A stretch of 32,447 bases of DNA from positions 1 to 32,447 of the IMG/VR virus record IMGVR_UViG_3300021963_000423. One strand, 5' to 3'. Both the position numbers and the translations under genes were made by a program. Shown here in pieces: positions 20,045 through 28,543 of this stretch. The notes below the pieces were generated by a model that worked only from the letters and a program-made list of their open reading frames with translations, did no database searches and had not been told where the DNA came from. The DNA is from a virus. Within the stretch, counting starts at the first letter, position 1, and every line of letters starts with the position of its first letter.

Positions 20045-20499
20045 GAGGTAGTTTTTGGTCTTGCATAAAATGCAATTATATTGAATGATTTTTTAACCGA
20101 TGTGGTTCCAGATTTTGGTACATACTTAACATACATTTGAGGAACTCCAGTATTTGTAAATGATATTCTGTAGTCTCCTTCTTCTCCGCTTCCCTCTGCA
20201 AGGGTTGCAACCACAGAGATCTTTCCATCTTCTTTTTCTGAGGTATAGAATGGAGATGCTCCCCAGTCCAGTGTGAATGGGCCTGAAACAACATTAGCTT
20301 TTAATGAAAGTTCTGGTGTACGATATCCCCAAACTACTGGTGTATACTGAGTAATTGTTCCATTAGGCAGCTTCAAAGTATTTTCCAGCGTGGATGTTTT
20401 TTCTTGTAAGCTTTGAACTGCAACAAATAACTTATTAATTTTTGTTACATCAAAAGGCTCTCCCTCAACTAAAAAATTACCTGCTAATGATTCTGCCAT
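20041..20499 (-). CDS. Putative tail-associated protein, function unknown
   Basis: 152 residues. A short N-terminal helix (VTKINKLFVAVQSLQEKTSTLENTL, about 18-42) looks like a coiled coil, and the rest is beta-rich and Ser/Thr/Gly-rich like a small fibre or capping domain. No family recognised. The TAATG overlap with the coiled-coil gene before it indicates co-translation. It is the last gene before the terminator, in an operon with its own promoter (20934-20961). Confidence 0.65.
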   Translation of the reverse strand: MAESLAGNFLVEGEPFDVTKINKLFVAVQSLQEKTSTLENTLKLPNGTITQYTPVVWGYRTPELSLKANVVSGPFTLDWGASPFYTSEKEDGKISVVATLAEGSGEEGDYRISFTNTGVPQMYVKYVPKSGTTSVKKSFNIIAFYARPKTTS

Positions 20500-20684
20500 T
20501 ACTGTTCTCCAATTCCCGCAATTTCGTTTTCATACTCTTCAAGTGCTGCGCTTCTTCCTTCTGCCTGATTACTTTGAATTGTAAGCTCAGCACGAAGCAT
20601 TGCAATTTGGGTCTCATAATTTGAGACAAGCTCTCCAATTTTTTGTTGCAAAGCTGTAATAATTAATGTATTTCTATCTGACAT
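20499..20684 (-). CDS. Small coiled-coil protein
   Basis: 61 residues, predicted as one long helix with heptad-like hydrophobic spacing (LIITALQQKIGELV, QIAMLRAELTIQ). No membrane segment and no known domain. Followed directly by the 152-aa gene (TAATG overlap) and preceded within 12 bases by another helical protein. Could be a chaperone or trimerising part of the tail fibre assembly; not certain. Confidence 0.65.
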   Translation of the reverse strand: MSDRNTLIITALQQKIGELVSNYETQIAMLRAELTIQSNQAEGRSAALEEYENEIAGIGEQ

Positions 20685-20696
20685 ATTAATCTTTCT

Positions 20697-20915
20697 TTAA
20701 TTAACTAGTGCTTCTCTTGTAAGTACGAGTGCATCCTTTTTTGCTGTTGCGCTTGCTATTCTGTCTGTAATAGACTGAATAACTGTTTGATCTACATCAA
20801 CAATTGCGTTAGCTTCTACTAAATCTAGTTCAGCTCCATATATCAAATATTGCATTTGCTTAATATGTTGATCTACAATATTAAGCTTTTCTTCTACTGT
20901 TAGTTCTATTGCCAT
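20697..20915 (-). CDS. Small helical protein with strong expression signals
   Basis: 72 residues, entirely helical with two amphipathic stretches (EEKLNIVDQHIKQMQYLIYGAEL and IQSITDRIASATAKKDALVLTREAL). It has one of the best ribosome sites in the window (AAAGGAGG, 7 bases before the ATG) and a consensus-like promoter 20 bases upstream. This suggests high-level, separately timed expression. Possibly a fibre chaperone or virion component; no family recognised. Confidence 0.7.
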   Translation of the reverse strand: MAIELTVEEKLNIVDQHIKQMQYLIYGAELDLVEANAIVDVDQTVIQSITDRIASATAKKDALVLTREALVN

Positions 20916-20933
20916 GGTATTCCTCCTTTCTTT

Positions 20934-20961
20934 ATTATAGCATTTAATTTAATCTAGTCAA
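20934..20961 (-). promoter_or_regulatory. Promoter of the three small post-fibre genes
   Basis: Minus strand -35 TTGACT (20956-20961), 16-base spacer ending TGC, -10 TATAAT (20934-20939): an extended -10 with consensus hexamer. It lies between the fibre gene stop and the ribosome site of the 72-aa gene. Confidence 0.75.
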
Positions 20962-20965
20962 TATT

Positions 20966-23900
20966 TTATACGTATGTTGATGCTGATGGATACCAAGCTG
21001 AGTAATTTGAGCTGCCAGCTGAGTTGTAGGCCAGCACTATTGCTCCAGCGTAGTTACAATATACTCCAGTCGATGGGTTATTTGCATAAGTGATCTGATA
21101 GCTTGTAACGTTTCCAACATCGATATTTGTTCCGCCAGCAAAAGCATTTGCTCCAGTTGCGTTAGATGCAAGCCAGTACGTCACTCTGTATCCAGTTGCT
21201 CCAGGTGAGGCCGTCCAAGTCATCAATCCGCTTCCGCTTACTGATAGTCCAGTAGGTGTGGCTGGTGTAGTAACTGTTGGGAAGTAAGGAGGGAAGAACG
21301 GTGGGAAGTGTGGTGGGAAGAACGGTGGGAAGAATGGCGGGAAGTGTGGTGGGAAGAATGGTGGGAAGTGTGGAGGGAAGAACGGTGGGAAGAACGGTGG
21401 GAAGTAAGGTGCAACTACAGCTGCTTGGTTAGTAGCAGTAGTTAGCGTGGTAGTAGCAACATCTCCGCCATTGCTTGTAACATCTTGCTTCATGACAGAT
21501 GTAGATGTAGCAGTATATGTTGTAGTAATTGGAGCGGTTCCATTAAAATAAACACGATATTTGCTATTTTGAATTGGTGTGGTTGGATAGCTTGTTATAA
21601 CTCCAGAACCACTGTTTGCATCAATTAAATATGCTGCAGCTGTTGATTGAATTGCAAATCTATCGATAATCATTATATCGGCATACTGCTGACCTGCATA
21701 AAATGTTGCTTCATATGTCATTATATTTGCAGAGTTACCGTATTGGTATCCGCTCCATCTAATTATATATTTAGATGTGTTAGACCAGTAGTATAGTGAT
21801 GATTGAACCATGTCTAGAGGCAAAATAGCTAGGACCTGTCCTGCTGTTGACATAACAGAGTCTGCTGAGTTTTCAGTAACAGTTGTTGATGAGCCTAATG
21901 ATATATACCCATTTGTTGAAACACTTAGCTTATTTCCAAACTGGAATGTGTAGCTTGGAGGAGAGTATGTCCATCTTGCATACATTGTTCTGCTAGATGC
22001 TGGAGGACTCCATGTTCCTCCTCCAACTACGCTCAATAAATAAGTTCCAGATGACGTCTCTGTAAATCTATCCAAAGTATAGTTTGCTCTGGTTGGGCTT
22101 GGTGCAGTAACTGATCCTCCAGCAGAAAATGTTGAAGTTGATATTGTTCCAGTTCCATCATTCTTGTCCCATGTAATCGTATAAACAATTGGTGTTACTG
22201 GGCCAACCTCACCACCTGCTACTTGAGATGAAGATCCAGCACCGTTTGTAGCTGTAACAAATATTCTTAAATAGCGCCTTACTGGGCTTATGCCAGTATT
22301 TGTATAGTCTTCCGCTGTAATAGTATAAGTTCCAGTAGTGGTTGGAGCAGTTAAATTTTGTGTCGATACAAGAGTTTCACTTGTTGCAACTCCTGCGGTT
22401 CCTCTATAAATTTTAACGGTATACCCTGTTGGAGAATTAGTCCAAGAACCAACACTAAAATCTAAAACGCTTCCTACTGACAAGGAAGTTCCAGAAAGCG
22501 TTGGGAGTGATGTATTAGATGGCTTATTTGCAATTACTACGCTCTTACTTCTTAGAGCAGATCTGGATGTATCTCCTTGTGGAATTGTTGAAACTGTTGC
22601 CGTAATAGTTCCGCCAGTTGAAAATGATTGTACGTCAGAAAATGTAGGGTTACCTGCGCCTGGGCTAAAACTTTGCCAGCCAGTTGATTCCCCGTCGCTA
22701 TAATCAATTTTCCATGATCTAGGCCTTGAAGTATTGTTATATGGGTAAGATCCAGTGTATCCGCTAAATGTTACGTCTGTATTTATTTCAGCAGTAGCTG
22801 GCGATGGATCATATAAAGCAACAGTTGTTGAGCAATTTATTGGAATATACCCGCCAACATCCCCGTTAAAGTACATGCTTCCTTCAGTTGCAGATGTAGA
22901 TCCAGTTGCGTAAACTCTTTGCTGTGTGCCAGTCTTTGCGCTTATTCTTATTTCTAGCTGCCATCTTGCCTGACCGTTATTGTAAGTAGGGGTTCCAGTC
23001 AAATAGGATGCGTCAATCCACTCTCTATCTGTTACTGTTGCTGTTGTTCCATTTAGAACTACTCCTCCCAAATAGCCGTTACCGCTGCCGTCTGAGTTAT
23101 ATGAAGATCCCCATGTTGTTCCGTTTGAAAAAGATGTTCCTGTTATAAAATTTTTATATGGATTTGAAGATGCGCTATTATCATAAAGCCTATACTCAAC
23201 TCTATATAAAGTGCTTGATGAAACGTTTGCAACATCAAAAATTAAATCCCAAATTCCATCTGATATTATTCTATTTAGGCTGTCAGTAGCATAGTTTCCA
23301 TTTATATCTCTAAACCTTATATTACTTATTGATGGTAGTGTTCCGCTTTCCTTTTTTGCAATTACCTCTGTACTGTAATATGTTGTATAAGAGTTTTTTA
23401 AAACAACTTCTGCAATTATAAATACCCCTGGAGCTGGAGCAACAGCAGTAGAATAAATTGATATTCCATTTAAATCTGGTGAATTTGATGATCCGTCTGT
23501 CCAGCCAGTTCCAAATTTTTGTATACCAGATCCGCTCAGATAGTCTGTCTGTAAAATTGTTCCATTTCTGTAATTTACTTTGTCTGTGTGACTCCACCAT
23601 CTAACATATGATTCTGATAGATTAGGAGACTCATACCATTTTGAGGATGCATAAAACTCCATTTGATATACTCCATCTGTTTCAGTAAAAATAGTTGATG
23701 TTATCGACGGAGTTTTTTTAATTATTTTAATTGGTGTAGATGGACCATTAAGGACAGTGGAGTCATAAGCATTTGTTGCAGTAAGCTGATAGTATAAATA
23801 GTTGCCATCAATTAGATTTATAGTAGATGCTCCATTATTAGATAAATTTAATACATCTGTTCCCACTGCTTCCAAGGGTGTGCTAACTATGCTGTTTAAA

Positions 23901-24220
23901 TTAGCCGCAGTTGCAGATAAAAACTGTCTATTTGTTATACTTAATATTGGCTTTCCAGTAAAATCTCCATCATGTCCGTACAAAACAGTGTCAATGTATT
24001 GAGGACTTGTTGCTACGGTTCCATTATAAGAATTTAATCTAATATTAATAGGATCAGAAACTAAGGATCCAGGGGCGTCGCCAGGCCACATCTTTATCCA
24101 GCCTGTGGCAACTTTTGCCCACACGCCGTTTGCTAATGACCATGTACTTGTACCAGTCTTAGCAAATACTTTTTTAGCGGCAGACCAAGTAGTAGAACCA
24201 GTCTTAGCGAATAAACCCAT
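20966..24220 (-). CDS. Large tail fibre / adhesin-like protein with xFPP repeat
   Basis: 1084 residues. Residues 4-45 hold a duplicated AKTG(S/T)xTWS unit ending in GWIKMWPG, typical of tail fibre N-termini. A long Ser/Thr/Gly/Asn-rich beta region with Ig-like character follows. Residues ~680-750 (ITWDKNDGTGTI ... MYARWTY) match the InlB B-repeat/Flg_new module. Then comes a tandem array of eleven xFPP units (939-982) and a C-terminal fibronectin type III-like domain (about 985-1084, PTGLSVSGSGLMTWTAS). Such modules bind surfaces, so receptor recognition is likely. The array would form a stiff, aromatic polyproline rod presenting the terminal domain. AGG before the ATG; short gap from the previous gene. 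Confidence 0.75.
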   Translation of the reverse strand: MGLFAKTGSTTWSAAKKVFAKTGTSTWSLANGVWAKVATGWIKMWPGDAPGSLVSDPINIRLNSYNGTVATSPQYIDTVLYGHDGDFTGKPILSITNRQFLSATAANLNSIVSTPLEAVGTDVLNLSNNGASTINLIDGNYLYYQLTATNAYDSTVLNGPSTPIKIIKKTPSITSTIFTETDGVYQMEFYASSKWYESPNLSESYVRWWSHTDKVNYRNGTILQTDYLSGSGIQKFGTGWTDGSSNSPDLNGISIYSTAVAPAPGVFIIAEVVLKNSYTTYYSTEVIAKKESGTLPSISNIRFRDINGNYATDSLNRIISDGIWDLIFDVANVSSSTLYRVEYRLYDNSASSNPYKNFITGTSFSNGTTWGSSYNSDGSGNGYLGGVVLNGTTATVTDREWIDASYLTGTPTYNNGQARWQLEIRISAKTGTQQRVYATGSTSATEGSMYFNGDVGGYIPINCSTTVALYDPSPATAEINTDVTFSGYTGSYPYNNTSRPRSWKIDYSDGESTGWQSFSPGAGNPTFSDVQSFSTGGTITATVSTIPQGDTSRSALRSKSVVIANKPSNTSLPTLSGTSLSVGSVLDFSVGSWTNSPTGYTVKIYRGTAGVATSETLVSTQNLTAPTTTGTYTITAEDYTNTGISPVRRYLRIFVTATNGAGSSSQVAGGEVGPVTPIVYTITWDKNDGTGTISTSTFSAGGSVTAPSPTRANYTLDRFTETSSGTYLLSVVGGGTWSPPASSRTMYARWTYSPPSYTFQFGNKLSVSTNGYISLGSSTTVTENSADSVMSTAGQVLAILPLDMVQSSLYYWSNTSKYIIRWSGYQYGNSANIMTYEATFYAGQQYADIMIIDRFAIQSTAAAYLIDANSGSGVITSYPTTPIQNSKYRVYFNGTAPITTTYTATSTSVMKQDVTSNGGDVATTTLTTATNQAAVVAPYFPPFFPPFFPPHFPPFFPPHFPPFFPPFFPPHFPPFFPPYFPTVTTPATPTGLSVSGSGLMTWTASPGATGYRVTYWLASNATGANAFAGGTNIDVGNVTSYQITYANNPSTGVYCNYAGAIVLAYNSAGSSNYSAWYPSASTYV
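21275..21406 (-). repeat. 12-bp tandem repeat (11 units) encoding xFPP
   Basis: Eleven consecutive 12-bp units, consensus TTC-TTC-CCA-CCN on the minus strand, translating as (Y/F/H)-F-P-P; the last unit ends in T. The first codon varies between TTC, CAC and TAC, and the third positions of the proline codons vary, so the array is not freshly copied. Gain or loss of units preserves the frame and would change the length of the linker before the C-terminal domain. Confidence 0.92.
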
Positions 24221-24237
24221 TTAGATTACCTATCTAG

Positions 24238-27200
24238 TTATCCATATGTTACCATAATGTCACCAATATGGCCAGTACTTGTGCTAGGGTTTCCAGTTGT
24301 ATTTTTAATATAAATATTTCTTACGTATGCACCAGTTGAACCATTTGGATAATATAATGGTGCTCCAGTTCTTAATCTCATTCTTCCGTCAATTGTAATA
24401 AATGCTGGGTGGCTGCTTGCTGCAGCTCCTTGTGTATTTGAAGAGTTACCAATATATAAACCATTTGATCCTGGAATTGTTATTGAGTGACCTGAAGATG
24501 AGAATGCGGCTGCCTGTGCTCCACCACCCCAAATTTCTGCAATTCCTGCAGCTTTCATTTGAAGGGCTCCAGTTGAGTTTATTAGGCCAGAGCTTATTGT
24601 TAGATCTATACTCTGATTTCCGCTATTTGCAGTAGAACCAGATCCAGTGAACCCAGTGTCTTCGTCTGGTGTTGTTGGCGCAGGATCTGCAACAATTGTA
24701 ACACCAGTAAAGCTTTGTGTTCCTGATATATTAAATGATCCTGCTGTAATTGATGAACCTATTATATTTCCGCCGCTTATAGTACCAGCTGATGCTCCTG
24801 AACCATAGGCTTGTAAAGTTCCACTGCTTATTCCCCAGCCACTTGTCAGTGTGTTATTTCCATCATATATACCAAATCCACCAGTAGTTGCTCTGACTGT
24901 TCCTTTAATTACTGCGCCAGTTGCAGTCAGTACTCCAGCTGCAGAAACTGTAAACTCTCCTGCAGTTCCTGCTGTTATAGATCCATCTGCATTTAATGTT
25001 GTATAGTTTTTCTTAATAGTTGTTGCGTCAATTGCCCATCCACCAATTGATCCTTTACTTACTGATAAACCGTTTACTGTATCAAGTTGCCAAAATTTTT
25101 CTGTTGCGCTAGTTCCTTGTATTCCATAATCTCCTGTAGCAGTTGTGCTAGAGTTTCCTGGTGTGAATAGTTGACCTATTTCAATTTTTCCAGTGCCATT
25201 TGTTATTTTTAACTGCCCTGGATAAGTAACTCCGCTAATGCTTCCGCCAATTGAGACTGATCCTAATACTCCAGATGCAGCTTTTATTGTTCCAGAAAGA
25301 TCTACATTGCTTGCTACCAAATCTCCAGAACTATTTACAGAAAACTTTGATCCTACTGTTATGTTGCCACCAAGGACGCTTATATTCCTAGCAATTACTG
25401 CTCCTGAATGAGTTACAGAAAACTTTGCATCATCATTAACATTTGCAGAATATCCTCCTGCGACTCCTGCACCTGCCCAAAATGCATATGATCCAGATGC
25501 TGCAAGTCCAGTATAGTTAGAAGAACCAGATATCTGATTTTCTATCTTGGTAGGCATTACTAGCCAATTTGCTATCTGTGCCCTTGTTGTAATAAATGTC
25601 AATGCATTGTTAGAGGCATTTCCAATTATTTGAGTAGTTGGGCTTGAATTAGTTGAGTCATAGATAAACAATCCCTCTTTATTTAAAAACATTCTTGAGC
25701 CTGTTTGTATAGGCTGTCCGCTTGCATCAAGGTCCCCAGTAAATATAGATCCGTTAGTTGAAATTTTTACTGGGTTATTAATCAAAGATATGTCTGCTAC
25801 AGATAATATTGTTACAGAAGCTGCTGCGCTTTGTGTTGCACTACCAGACTCTGATGTCCACTCACCTTTTACATAGACAGTTTGCCCTGCATTAGATGCA
25901 TCATAAACTATTACTGGTGAGTTTGTAGAAGATGCAACGAGAGAATATGTTCCATCTGGTGCTGAACTTTGATAAACCTTAATCCCAGTGGCGTTTGAAT
26001 TTAATGTTGAATTAACTGAGTATCCATTTGCTAGCGGAGTGACTGTAATTGTTGTTGTTACACCTGAAAGCAAATTTGGTTTAGTTGCAGTAGCAAGTCC
26101 ACTTATTGATACCTGAGTTAAATTTTCATTTCTATAAATATCTAAATCTGTTACATATCCTGCTGTAAATGATGACGGGGAAAATCCAAATGCATCTATA
26201 AGATTTTGTCTATATAATGTTACTGAAGTTGCTTGGCTTGCTGTAGTGCTACTTACTGTTTTTTCTATATACCTTGTAACTCCACCTGATGTAAGATATA
26301 CCTTTACGTATGACGGCAACTCTTTTGATGGCATAGTAAAGGATACAATAAAGTCTGTGCTTGACCAGGCAGCTGATGGGCTTACCACTGGATCTGGTGG
26401 AGTAGTATCAAACTCAACTTGATCAATTGCTTTTCCTTCTTTGACAGAAGATTCAGCTGTAGTGTCTCCAGTTTCTCCAGAGTGCTGTATTTTAAATTCA
26501 TGCAAAGCAAAACTATTTAAATCTATTGAAAGTGCTGAAGAAGTTCTTCTTGTTTCCCAAGTTGATGCGCCTTTAAGCCTATAAGAAATTGTTGTGTATT
26601 TGTAATCTCCAGTTGCAATAATCTCATCTGTTAATACCCAGCTAACAATTACACCAGTTCCTGTGCTCTGTACTGACCACGAGTTATCTGGAATTGTTTT
26701 CCCCGATAGCCCTCCTGTTGATATTGGAGAAATAACCTCTACTCCGTCTGTTTCTCCATCTGGGCCAATTGATGTTACTTTTACCTTAAATTGTTTCTTT
26801 ACGCCAGGGTAGTTTGCAAGCTGATCTGCTTTAAACAATGTAACCTTTTGCTGGGTAGATGTTTTATCGATAGCCTTATATTTTGGTATTGGCTCACCAG
26901 TATATGAACCATGTGGAGTAAATGTTACATTGTATCCACTAACCAACGGGTCAGTTTTATCAAATGTAACTATAAGGTCTAAGTTGCCTGCTCCGCCCCA
27001 TGTTGCAGATACATTAGAGACTTCAAGATTTAATGGGCCTGGTGTTGTAAAGTTTTTATATGCGGAATATTCAGAAACTGTATTGTCTTCATATACCCAA
27101 GCAAATTGTAGTGGGAACTCAGTGTTAGGTGGTAAGTTAGGTATGCTAACTATCCAGTACTCGGAGTCGTATACAGACTCTTCAATCTTTTGATTTATGT

Positions 27201-27240
27201 CTGGATATTTAACAAGGTCTAAGGGTAACGGATTTACCAC
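24238..27240 (-). CDS. Large tail-tip / minor tail protein with FN3-like domains
   Basis: 1000 residues. The first ~470 residues contain several fibronectin III/Ig-like beta domains (for example LDLIVTFDKTDPLVSGYNV, and GVIVSWVLTDE). The C-terminal half is a Gly/Ser/Ile-rich region (ISVLGGNITVGSKFSVNSSGDL, IKAASGVLGSVSIGGSISGV) like the beta-helical central-fibre or tip proteins of siphophages. Starts at GTG 27240, overlapping the previous stop by 7 bases; no other start lies nearby. A host-recognition or baseplate role follows from position and composition. Confidence 0.72.
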   Translation of the reverse strand: MVNPLPLDLVKYPDINQKIEESVYDSEYWIVSIPNLPPNTEFPLQFAWVYEDNTVSEYSAYKNFTTPGPLNLEVSNVSATWGGAGNLDLIVTFDKTDPLVSGYNVTFTPHGSYTGEPIPKYKAIDKTSTQQKVTLFKADQLANYPGVKKQFKVKVTSIGPDGETDGVEVISPISTGGLSGKTIPDNSWSVQSTGTGVIVSWVLTDEIIATGDYKYTTISYRLKGASTWETRRTSSALSIDLNSFALHEFKIQHSGETGDTTAESSVKEGKAIDQVEFDTTPPDPVVSPSAAWSSTDFIVSFTMPSKELPSYVKVYLTSGGVTRYIEKTVSSTTASQATSVTLYRQNLIDAFGFSPSSFTAGYVTDLDIYRNENLTQVSISGLATATKPNLLSGVTTTITVTPLANGYSVNSTLNSNATGIKVYQSSAPDGTYSLVASSTNSPVIVYDASNAGQTVYVKGEWTSESGSATQSAAASVTILSVADISLINNPVKISTNGSIFTGDLDASGQPIQTGSRMFLNKEGLFIYDSTNSSPTTQIIGNASNNALTFITTRAQIANWLVMPTKIENQISGSSNYTGLAASGSYAFWAGAGVAGGYSANVNDDAKFSVTHSGAVIARNISVLGGNITVGSKFSVNSSGDLVASNVDLSGTIKAASGVLGSVSIGGSISGVTYPGQLKITNGTGKIEIGQLFTPGNSSTTATGDYGIQGTSATEKFWQLDTVNGLSVSKGSIGGWAIDATTIKKNYTTLNADGSITAGTAGEFTVSAAGVLTATGAVIKGTVRATTGGFGIYDGNNTLTSGWGISSGTLQAYGSGASAGTISGGNIIGSSITAGSFNISGTQSFTGVTIVADPAPTTPDEDTGFTGSGSTANSGNQSIDLTISSGLINSTGALQMKAAGIAEIWGGGAQAAAFSSSGHSITIPGSNGLYIGNSSNTQGAAASSHPAFITIDGRMRLRTGAPLYYPNGSTGAYVRNIYIKNTTGNPSTSTGHIGDIMVTYG

Positions 27241-28169
27241 GATAGTTGCAACCTATATTCTATATCCACTGATCTTCCAGCTATCTTGTCTAGCCCATCT
27301 CCAGCCAGCACTGATCTACTTATAATTCCATAGTTTACATCATATGTATCTTCATCGTTAATTCTCAATGCATCAAAATGAACTGTAGTGTCAAATCCAG
27401 TTTCTGGATATACCTCAATTCCAATTTCATTAATTAGCGATAAATTTGCTTCGCCAACCTTATTTGCAAAAAGGTTGCTTAAAAGTGATGATTGAATATC
27501 ATACCCTGTGCTTGATGTAGGTGTTAAATCAACATAATAATACTCTGTACTTGAGCTGTACAACTTAATTCTTATCTTGCTAAGCTTATTGTCAGCTTGA
27601 TAATAAGACAATGCAATACTGTCATTTACACTATACCCTGAAAAATCTTTATTGGAAATTGAATATTTATATTCTTCAGGTTCAGATGAAGATGTTCCCC
27701 ATGATACTGTTGTTGATCCTATTCTAGAATATAAGCTTGATATGTCTGCCGCATTACCTAAATTAACCCACTGGGTTTGATCATCAAATGCATTTAACAT
27801 CTCGCTATTATAGAATGAATTATTATTTGCTCCATGCGGATATAAGCCAACCTCTTTAATCTTGCCAGTTACGCTTGATGGTATTTTTGCGCTATAGATA
27901 ACCGTATATGTATAAGAAGATGTGACTTCATCCCACTGTATATCTATGCTGCCAAAAGAGACTGGGACTTTATAAAATTCAAAATCAAGTCTTGTGTCTA
28001 AATCTGTTGCTGCAGTGCTACCTATTCCTAATGCAATATCTTTATTGCTAAATGATGTGTTGCCTGCTATAAAGTTAGTTAGAAATCTTTTACCAAATCT
28101 AGTGATGACATTTTCTGCACGACAAAGCTCAACTTCACCATCTTTAAAAACATAAGTTCCTTTTATCAT
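27234..28169 (-). CDS. Tail protein, function unknown
   Basis: 311 residues, mainly beta. The N-terminus (MIKGTYVFKDGEVELCRAENVITRFGKRFLTNFIAG) followed by IALGIGSTAATDLDTRL resembles tail fibre proteins that carry a short conserved N-terminal module; the middle has a jelly-roll-like (carbohydrate-binding-type) stretch around DFSGYSVNDSIALSYY. TAGGAGATGAA precedes the ATG. Likely part of the tail tip or fibre; exact role unknown. Confidence 0.65.
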   Translation of the reverse strand: MIKGTYVFKDGEVELCRAENVITRFGKRFLTNFIAGNTSFSNKDIALGIGSTAATDLDTRLDFEFYKVPVSFGSIDIQWDEVTSSYTYTVIYSAKIPSSVTGKIKEVGLYPHGANNNSFYNSEMLNAFDDQTQWVNLGNAADISSLYSRIGSTTVSWGTSSSEPEEYKYSISNKDFSGYSVNDSIALSYYQADNKLSKIRIKLYSSSTEYYYVDLTPTSSTGYDIQSSLLSNLFANKVGEANLSLINEIGIEVYPETGFDTTVHFDALRINDEDTYDVNYGIISRSVLAGDGLDKIAGRSVDIEYRLQLSW

Positions 28170-28177
28170 TTCATCTC

Positions 28178-28519
28178 CTATATCTGAGGTACCTTGGCAT
28201 CAAAACCTTTAATAACCTTACCGCTTGAATTTCTAAATTTAATTTTTAATGTAACTACTGTAGCTCCACCTGGAGCAGCTTTTCTTTCATACTTCCAGCC
28301 TATTATATCGTCTAGAGATGGTCTATCTGCTGGATCTTCTCCACCGCCATCTCCTCCGCCACTTGCTCCGCCAGCCTGAACAAACTTAGTTGAAGAATTA
28401 ACAAGCAAGCTTTCTATTTTTAAATATTTTGGATTTAAAAGTAGTGCGTCTGGAGACCCCTCTTGCAAAACAATTTGAGGGGCCGAGGATACGTCTTGCT
28501 CGTTTATCTTTGCTTTCAT
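28178..28519 (-). CDS. Small tail-associated protein with a Gly-rich linker
   Basis: 113 residues: an N-terminal segment (1-48), a flexible GGASGGGDGGGE linker (about 50-61), and a basic beta C-terminal domain with VVTLKIKFRNSSGKVIKGFD. No family recognised. The ATG is only 6 bases from an extended -10 box and has no Shine-Dalgarno sequence, so it should be translated from a leaderless mRNA. Possibly a linker or adaptor in the tail tip. Confidence 0.6.
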   Translation of the reverse strand: MKAKINEQDVSSAPQIVLQEGSPDALLLNPKYLKIESLLVNSSTKFVQAGGASGGGDGGGEDPADRPSLDDIIGWKYERKAAPGGATVVTLKIKFRNSSGKVIKGFDAKVPQI

Positions 28520-28525
28520 ATTTTT

Positions 28526-28534
28526 ATTATATCA
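28526..28534 (-). promoter_or_regulatory. Leaderless extended -10 promoter inside the tail block
   Basis: Minus strand TGA-TATAAT (hexamer 28526-28531), 6 bases before the ATG at 28519. No good -35 box. Would allow the distal tail genes to be expressed separately from the hub genes upstream. Confidence 0.6.
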
Positions 28535-28543
28535 TTTAGTTGA

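Noticed and set aside
21275-21406. CRISPR-like or intergenic tandem repeat
   Set aside because: The repeat is 12 bp without spacers and lies entirely in frame inside the fibre gene.
23322-23600. Minus-strand frames inside the fibre gene (also 20076-20294, 31551-31793, 14095-14289)
   Set aside because: Out-of-frame shadows inside large tail or polymerase genes with no start signal or domain.
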